Assembly: GCF_937888285.1 (NCBI RefSeq)
Contig: NZ_CALART010000061.1
Span: forward strand, 1 to 8,762
Length of the DNA: 8,762 bases
Direction: 5' to 3'
DNA from: an uncultured Aquimonas sp.
GTDB lineage: Bacteria > Pseudomonadota > Gammaproteobacteria > Xanthomonadales > Xanthomonadaceae
The notes below the pieces were generated by a model. The model saw only the letters and a program-made list of their open reading frames with translations, had not been told where the DNA came from and made no database searches. Of the stretch, positions 1 through 3,576 are shown one piece after another. A program made the translations under genes and the position numbers. How positions within the stretch are numbered: position 1 is the stretch's first letter; each line of letters begins with the position of its first letter.

Positions 1-44
1 CGCCCTTGACCGCTTTTGCTTCTCGTCAGCACGCTGCCGGCCAT
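1..44 (-). CDS. Possible 5' end of a divergent gene leaving the window (tnpS-like?)
   Basis: On the minus strand an ATG at 44-42 opens a frame that stays open to the window edge (Met-Ala-Gly-Ser-Val-Leu-Thr-Arg-Ser, 14 full codons). The same frame is closed upstream by a stop at 74-72, so this ATG is the only ATG start available in it. No good Shine-Dalgarno is visible. The only reason to report it is context: in Tn4651-type transposons the tyrosine recombinase gene tnpS is divergent from tnpT, with the recombination site between them. Fourteen codons are too few to recognise a family, and this may be chance. Confidence 0.2.
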   Translation of the reverse strand, partial: MAGSVLTRSKSGQG

Positions 45-97
45 GATTCTGACAAACGGAAAATGCAGCGCTTACCGAGCGCTAGCACGCGGCGGCA

Positions 98-119
98 CAT
101 TCCAGTTTCGTACTGAATG
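98..119. repeat. Bulged inverted repeat CATTCCAGT / ACTGAATG
   Basis: CATTCCAGT (98-106) pairs with ACTGAATG (112-119) around TTCGT, with one bulged C in the left arm. Just before it, AGCGCT occurs twice (67-72 and 78-83). These dyads lie between the DNA-binding protein gene and the possible divergent gene. They could be accessory protein-binding subsites of a recombination site, or a hairpin. The role is inference. Confidence 0.4.
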
Positions 120-151
120 CCCCCCCTGGTGCAGGCCTCAGGCGGCTGACA

Positions 152-174
152 CGGGATAAACTACTATTATCCCG
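152..174. other. Candidate tyrosine-recombinase core site (rst-like)
   Basis: A perfect 8-bp inverted repeat, CGGGATAA (152-159) and TTATCCCG (167-174), flanks the 7-bp asymmetric centre ACTACTA. Inverted arms ending in TAA/TTA around a 6-8 bp asymmetric centre are the usual layout of a tyrosine-recombinase crossover core (dif, lox and the rst site of Tn4651). It lies about 100 bp upstream of the TnpT-like gene, where the resolution site of TnpS/TnpT systems is found. It could instead be an operator for the downstream gene. Confidence 0.45.
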
Positions 175-201
175 CTTTAATTTACAGCCAACTCGTGGTC
201 A

Positions 202-249
202 TTTCTGTAATTGAAATAGTATGTAATTACATGGTATGTAATACATTAC
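202..249 (+). promoter_or_regulatory. Promoter with repeated GTAATT palindromic operators
   Basis: This AT-rich patch stands out from its GC-rich surroundings. GTAAT recurs at 207, 223 and 238, about 15-16 bp apart. The second copy sits in a perfect palindrome, ATGTAATTACAT (221-232). The third sits in ATGTAATACAT (236-246) and in GTAAT-AC-ATTAC (238-249). A plausible promoter overlaps them: TTGAAA (211-216), 18 bp, TATGTA (235-240). KfrA-type proteins bind inverted repeats in their own promoters and repress them, so autoregulation by the downstream gene is the likely use. The exact promoter boxes are inferred. Confidence 0.5.
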
Positions 250-260
250 GAAATCGTCCA

Positions 261-266
261 GGGAGG
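261..266 (+). promoter_or_regulatory. Ribosome binding site GGGAGG
   Basis: GGGAGG lies 5 nt before the ATG at 272 and supports that start for the KfrA_N/TnpT-like protein. Confidence 0.6.
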
Positions 267-271
267 CGGCC

Positions 272-1312
272 ATGGCCCGTGCTGGGTTGTACAAGAGCGA
301 TGTACAGAGGGCCCGCGACGCTTTGCGGGTGCAGGGTAAGCACCCATCGGTGGACGCGGTTCGGGTGGCACTGGGCAACACTGGCTCCAAGACCACTATC
401 CACCGTTACCTCAAGGAGCTGGAGGAAGAGGAAGGGCAAGGCTTGGGCGCGAAAGTCGCTGTCAGTGAGGCGTTACAGGACCTGATTGGCCGGCTCGCTG
501 GGCGCCTGCACGAGGAGGCTGAGGCCGTTGTCGCCGAGGCCCAGCAGCGTTTCGAGGCGCAGTTGCAGGAGCGCGGACAAGCACTGGAGCGTGCGCAGCA
601 GGAAGCCGTGGCCTTGAGCGCCCAGATCCAGGGCAACGAAACGGCGTTGCACGACGAAAAGACCGCTCACGCGACCACCCGGCAGGCCCTGGCCGACCGT
701 GCCACCGAGGTTGCCCAACTCGGCGAGCGCATCGCCGGTCTGACCACACGCCTGGCCGAGCACGAGGCCCACGCGCAGTCGCTGGAACAGAAGCACCAGC
801 ACGCCCGCGAGGCGCTGGAGCACTACCGGACCTCGACCAAGGAACAGCGCGAACAGGAGCAGCGCCGCCACGAGCACCAAGTGCAGGAGCTGCAGGTCGC
901 ACTGCGCCAGGCCAACGAGGCGCTGACCGCCAAGAACCACGAGTTGGTGCAGCTCAACCGCGACAACGGACAGTGGCTGGAGCGCCATAGTCGCCTGGAG
1001 CGGGAACTGGCACAGGTGCGGCAGGCCGCCGACGACCAGCGAAAGGAACTGGACGCGCTGCGGCTCACGGCGGTTGAGCACCAAGCTCTGCAAACGCGCT
1101 GGGCGCAAGATACCCAGACGTTGGAAGCCGTACGGGCGGAGTTGGCCTGCGCTCGCGCCGATCTAACGAAGGAGCGGGAGCGTCGCGAACAGGCCGAGGC
1201 CGAGGCCCTGCGGGCTGGTGTGCGCCGGGATACCTTGGAGCAGTTGCTGGCGCAGCTGCGACCCGATCACACTGACGGTTCGAGCACCCAAAAAAATCCG
1301 GCAACCGGATGA
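272..1312 (+). CDS. tnpT: KfrA_N-domain coiled-coil DNA-binding protein, TnpT-like
   Basis: This 346-residue protein has a short N-terminal helix-turn-helix-like domain (about residues 1-60) with the signature VRVALGNTGSKTTIHRYLKE. It is followed by a very long Q/E/R/A-rich coiled coil from about 65 to 325 and a polar tail. That is the architecture of KfrA-type plasmid DNA-binding proteins and of TnpT, the accessory protein that helps the tyrosine recombinase TnpS resolve cointegrates of Tn4651-type Tn3-family transposons. The N-terminus agrees with TnpT-like proteins as I remember them; this was not checked by alignment. The upstream dyads and the candidate terminal repeat 3' of the gene fit a transposon end. 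Third-position GC is lower than in the cluster to the right (about 76% in the first 50 codons), consistent with transfer. Start chosen from GGGAGG 5 nt upstream. The alternative is a generic KfrA-like regulator of an integrated plasmid or ICE. Confidence 0.75.
   Translation: MARAGLYKSDVQRARDALRVQGKHPSVDAVRVALGNTGSKTTIHRYLKELEEEEGQGLGAKVAVSEALQDLIGRLAGRLHEEAEAVVAEAQQRFEAQLQERGQALERAQQEAVALSAQIQGNETALHDEKTAHATTRQALADRATEVAQLGERIAGLTTRLAEHEAHAQSLEQKHQHAREALEHYRTSTKEQREQEQRRHEHQVQELQVALRQANEALTAKNHELVQLNRDNGQWLERHSRLERELAQVRQAADDQRKELDALRLTAVEHQALQTRWAQDTQTLEAVRAELACARADLTKERERREQAEAEALRAGVRRDTLEQLLAQLRPDHTDGSSTQKNPATG
1289..1310 (-). terminator. Intrinsic terminator for minus-strand transcription
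   Basis: Read on the minus strand, ATCCGG-TTG-CCGGAT (1310-1296) forms a tight 6-bp stem with a 3-nt loop, followed at once by a run of T (1296-1290). This is a compact rho-independent terminator pointing left. It overlaps the last codons of the TnpT-like gene and would end transcripts coming from the minus-strand sigma gene at 1380-1931, about 80 nt after its stop codon. Confidence 0.5.
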
Positions 1313-1323
1313 TTTCACAAAAG

Positions 1324-1371
1324 AAATCGGACTCTATGGGGCATTTTTACACGTATCTCGGCCGAACCCCC
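1324..1371 (-). repeat. Candidate terminal inverted repeat of a Tn3-family (Tn4651-type) transposon
   Basis: Read from 1371 on the minus strand, the sequence opens with GGGGGTT, continues with GCCGAGATA about 10 nt in, and has a run of five A about 23 nt in. Tn3-family ends begin with GGGG and are 38-48 bp. The GGGG, GCCGAGATA and A-run order matches the Tn4651/Tn5041 type as I remember it. The other end lies outside the window, so neither the matching repeat nor the 5-bp target duplication can be tested here. The inner boundary is approximate. The outer boundary lies 8 bp before the sigma gene's stop codon. Confidence 0.45.
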
Positions 1372-1379
1372 ACAGGGCC

Positions 1380-1931
1380 TCATCCCGCTGCGAGACTGTC
1401 CTGCAACCATGCACGCGCCCGCACCCAGTCGCGCTGTACCGTGCGCACATCCACGCCCAGCTGGGCGGCGATGCCGTGGCTGTCCAGACCGGCGAATACC
1501 CGCAGTTCGATCACCTGGGCGAGGCGCGGGTCGTGGGCGTCGAGCGCGCGCAGGCTCTGCTCCAGCGCAAGCAGGGCGTCCGGATCGGCGCGCTGGGCGC
1601 AGTCGAGTTCGTCGATGTCGAGCTTGTGGCCGCTGCGTTTCGCGGTTGCGCGCGCGCGGCAGTAGTCGATCAGCACATGGCGCATGGTGCGCGTCCACAG
1701 CGAGAGCAGATGCGACTCATCGCGGGCCTCGAGATGACCGCCGCCGGCCACCCGCAGATAGGCCTCGTGTACCAGCACCGTGGCCGACAGGGTGGCAGGC
1801 GAGGGCGATTGCCCGAGCTGGCGGCCGGCGATGCGCTTCAGGCGCGAGTAGAGATCCGACAGGGAGCGCGCTTCGATGCCTTGGGTGACCTGGGGCTGCG
1901 TGGGCTTGGGCTGGGCTGTGGGGCTGTGCAT
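1380..1931 (-). CDS. ECF sigma factor 1 (TIGR02999 / Sigma70_ECF type)
   Basis: This 183-residue ECF sigma factor carries sigma-2 at about residues 27-101, with RTMRHVLIDYCRARATAKRSG, and sigma-4 at about 118-177, whose recognition helix reads RTVQRDWVRARAWL. The family is the kinase-associated one (PF07638/TIGR02999). In region 2.2 it has SATVLVHEAYL (49-59) where ordinary ECFs have the acidic DAED stretch, with Thr51 at the position that aligns with Thr52 of sigma factor 2. The first 25 residues are Pro/Gln-rich, and the usual helix 'LL..+..G+..A...L' seen in sigma factor 2 is absent, so the N-terminus is atypical. GGAG lies 6 nt before the ATG and supports the start. It is divergent from the CARDB gene. 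No kinase is directly attached to it, and its partner could be the kinase at 3577-6360. Confidence 0.85.
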   Translation of the reverse strand: MHSPTAQPKPTQPQVTQGIEARSLSDLYSRLKRIAGRQLGQSPSPATLSATVLVHEAYLRVAGGGHLEARDESHLLSLWTRTMRHVLIDYCRARATAKRSGHKLDIDELDCAQRADPDALLALEQSLRALDAHDPRLAQVIELRVFAGLDSHGIAAQLGVDVRTVQRDWVRARAWLQDSLAAG

Positions 1932-2010
1932 GGCGGACTCCGGATTTGCGGGAAGACCAGGACGGTCCCGCTTGAAGTCGACATGGAGCGCCCGATCCCG
2001 CCACCTGTTG

Positions 2011-2038
2011 CTTCGCGTCGACGCGGGACGACGCGAAG
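2011..2038. promoter_or_regulatory. 10-bp inverted repeat upstream of sigma 1
   Basis: CTTCGCGTCG (2011-2020) and CGACGCGAAG (2029-2038) are perfect inverted arms around 8 bp, about 80-107 bp upstream of the sigma 1 start. No T-run follows on either side. This suggests an operator or cruciform rather than a terminator. The protein that would bind it is unknown. Confidence 0.4.
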
Positions 2039-2046
2039 GCGGCTCC

Positions 2047-2186
2047 TAGGGTGGGCCCTGGCCCACCATGGCCTTGAGGCCTGCGCCGGTGTGTCGATCT
2101 CGGAACCCCCGGAGTGCAGACCTCGCGCGGTCGACGGCGATGACCGGGGCGAGTATCGAGCGCATGGTGGGCCAGGGCCCACCCTA
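2047..2186. repeat. 140-bp element bounded by a perfect 24-bp inverted repeat
   Basis: Positions 2047-2070 and 2163-2186 are exact reverse complements over 24 bp. Each arm is itself a dyad, GGTGGGCC-N2-GGCCCACC. The 92 bp between them continue to fold: CGAT (2095-2098), CTCG (2099-2102) and CCCCGG (2107-2112) face CCGGGG (2144-2149), CGAG (2150-2153) and ATCG (2155-2158). The whole unit could form one long cruciform. It has no coding capacity of note. It looks like a BIME/REP-like or miniature mobile element, and GGTGGGCC-type palindromes are dispersed in many proteobacterial genomes. Confidence 0.65.
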
Positions 2187-2391
2187 TACGGGCTCAGGGC
2201 CGGCGTAGCGATTCGGGGCCGCCGGAGCGTGTGTGACGGCCATCTCCGTAGGCCTGCGCGTGCGCCCAACATCGAATCGAGAATCACATGGCGGGTTTCG
2301 CCGCCCGGCGACGACTCTCATGCACAGGACGCTTGAATGCCTGCGGTCCAGAACTTCAGGCGACTCGCGTCCACCGCCCCCAACGTTCCAT

Positions 2392-2395
2392 GGAG
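2392..2395 (+). promoter_or_regulatory. Ribosome binding site GGAG deciding the CARDB start
   Basis: GGAG sits 6 nt before the ATG at 2402. The in-frame ATGs at 2288 and 2390 have no such site, and starting there would put a charged extension in front of the signal peptide. Confidence 0.55.
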
Positions 2396-2401
2396 ATCGA
2401 C

Positions 2402-3364
2402 ATGCCGTCCCGCAGCTCCGTTCGCACGCTCGCTTCCGCCATCGCCGCCGCCTTCGTCACCGCGTTCGCGCCGCCCCCCAGCTTGGCCCAGACCGCGCCG
2501 AGCTCGCAGTACCAGGTGCTGGAGTTCGACTACGCGCCGGCCACGCCCACTCCGGGTCTGGACCTGCGCCCGGGCCGCTACCTGCTGCAGCTGCGCCGTG
2601 ACCCGTCCGGCAACTACGAGGGCCTGCTGCGCGGACCTCGCAACGAGATCGTTGCAGAGCGGCTCCAGTTCAGCGCCAGCAGTGGCTGTAGCACGAACCC
2701 TCCTGCCAACGCAGTTCTCTCAACGCGCGCACTGCCCGCTCAGCGCGGACTCAACGTGCTGCACCTGGAGGTAATTGAAGGTACTGGTTCTTGCACTCTT
2801 TACGGGGAACTACCCAACTTGGGCTTCACGCTTCCGGAAAAACCTCCCCAGTGGCTCGAATGTGAGCAACCGACCGAGATCGAAGAGACCGGGGCTCGCG
2901 ACCCTGGACCGGTCTGCAACGTGGAGGAGTGGGAACCGCCTCTCGCGGCGCCGCGACCGGATCTGGAGCCCGGGCCTGTGATTGTCTTCGGGGGAAAGCA
3001 GACGCGTTGGAGCGATGGCGTCAGAGTTCACGCGCGCGATGCACATGCACGGCTGCAGGGGCGTTGCGTGTTCGAGTACACGTACTCGATTGGCAATACG
3101 GGGCGCGCAGAGTCAGCCTACACGGATGCGAGTCTGCTGCTGGAGCATCGCTTTGGCCTCCAACTCGATGTGGTGCCGCTGCCTGCCCTGTCGGTCGCAG
3201 GCGTGCAGCGTGTGCGAGGGCGCGTTGCGCTGCCTGCGGGGACGTGGCGGATATTCGCGCATGCGGATGCGAGCGCTCTCGTAGCGGAGCAGAATGGTCA
3301 GAACAACGCCAGGTCGCTGATTGTGGAGGTCGCACCTGATTGCTCCGTGCCCGCGGCCCAATGA
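2402..3364 (+). CDS. Secreted CARDB-like domain protein
   Basis: This 320-residue exported protein has residues 1-29 as a Sec signal peptide (Arg-containing n-region, SAIAAAFVTAF core, cleavage after SLA). A first domain at about 30-150 starts YQVLEFDYAPATPTPGLDLRPGRY and is unknown to me. A Pro/Glu-rich linker with two Cys runs to about 185, and residues 186-310 look like a CARDB-type Ig-like fold: PDL near the start, SIGNTG at about 229-234, LPAGTWR at 277-283, and the hallmark end LVAEQNGQNNARSLIVEV. Six Cys in the mature part suggest disulfides and an extracytoplasmic site. CARDB domains are adhesion or binding modules, often in exported proteins. It is divergent from sigma 1 and convergent with the kinase. 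Third-position GC falls from about 90% (84 codons before 2654) to about 62% (86 codons after). The first domain's function is not known. Confidence 0.75.
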   Translation: MPSRSSVRTLASAIAAAFVTAFAPPPSLAQTAPSSQYQVLEFDYAPATPTPGLDLRPGRYLLQLRRDPSGNYEGLLRGPRNEIVAERLQFSASSGCSTNPPANAVLSTRALPAQRGLNVLHLEVIEGTGSCTLYGELPNLGFTLPEKPPQWLECEQPTEIEETGARDPGPVCNVEEWEPPLAAPRPDLEPGPVIVFGGKQTRWSDGVRVHARDAHARLQGRCVFEYTYSIGNTGRAESAYTDASLLLEHRFGLQLDVVPLPALSVAGVQRVRGRVALPAGTWRIFAHADASALVAEQNGQNNARSLIVEVAPDCSVPAAQ

Positions 3365-3469
3365 GCACGGGCTGAACACCTCCCAGAGTGGGTCTCGACG
3401 TTGCGATTCGCGGCCTGTTCCACACGCGTTCGGCCGCTGCGCGACTTCGACCTGGCTGCGCTCAGCGAA

Positions 3470-3481
3470 GCGTGATCACGC
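3470..3481. repeat. Perfect 12-bp palindrome GCGTGATCACGC in the convergent gap
   Basis: GCGTGATCACGC lies in the 212-bp gap (3365-3576) between the CARDB gene and the convergent kinase. The gap shows no clear intrinsic terminator for either gene; CCGTGC (at the CARDB 3' end) and GCACGG just after the stop can pair, but no T-run follows. The palindrome may be a binding site or chance. Confidence 0.3.
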
Positions 3482-3576
3482 ATCGGCTTGACGATGGGCA
3501 GTCGCTCGGCACTGGCCCTGCGGAAGCCAAGTGAATCCGAGTTGCCTCGATTGCTCGTATACGCATTGCATAAGAT

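Larger units (their letters stand above)
1932..2401. other. 470-bp divergent intergenic region between sigma 1 and the CARDB gene
   Basis: No convincing gene lies here. It holds the ribosome binding site and promoter region of sigma 1, a 10-bp inverted repeat (2011-2038), a 140-bp inverted-repeat element (2047-2186) and about 215 bp of plain leader for the CARDB gene. No good sigma-70 promoter is visible, so one or both genes may use an ECF-type promoter. Confidence 0.6.

Noticed and set aside
473..1108. Long minus-strand frame opposite the TnpT-like gene
   Set aside because: Leu/Gly/Val-rich shadow of a coiled-coil gene; no ribosome binding site or recognisable domain.
116..1345. AATGCCCC (116-123) and GGGGCATT (1338-1345) as the ends of an element enclosing the TnpT-like gene
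   Set aside because: Only 8 bp match and the neighbouring bases do not; easily chance. The GGGGG-initiated repeat ending at 1371 is the better boundary candidate.
1218..2336. Plus-strand frame of 372 codons across the sigma 1 gene and its upstream region
   Set aside because: It covers the clear antisense sigma gene, has Arg/Gly-rich low-complexity composition and crosses the candidate transposon end and the inverted-repeat element.
2288..2401. Longer N-terminus for the CARDB protein
   Set aside because: No ribosome binding site before 2288 or 2390, and the extension would bury the signal peptide.
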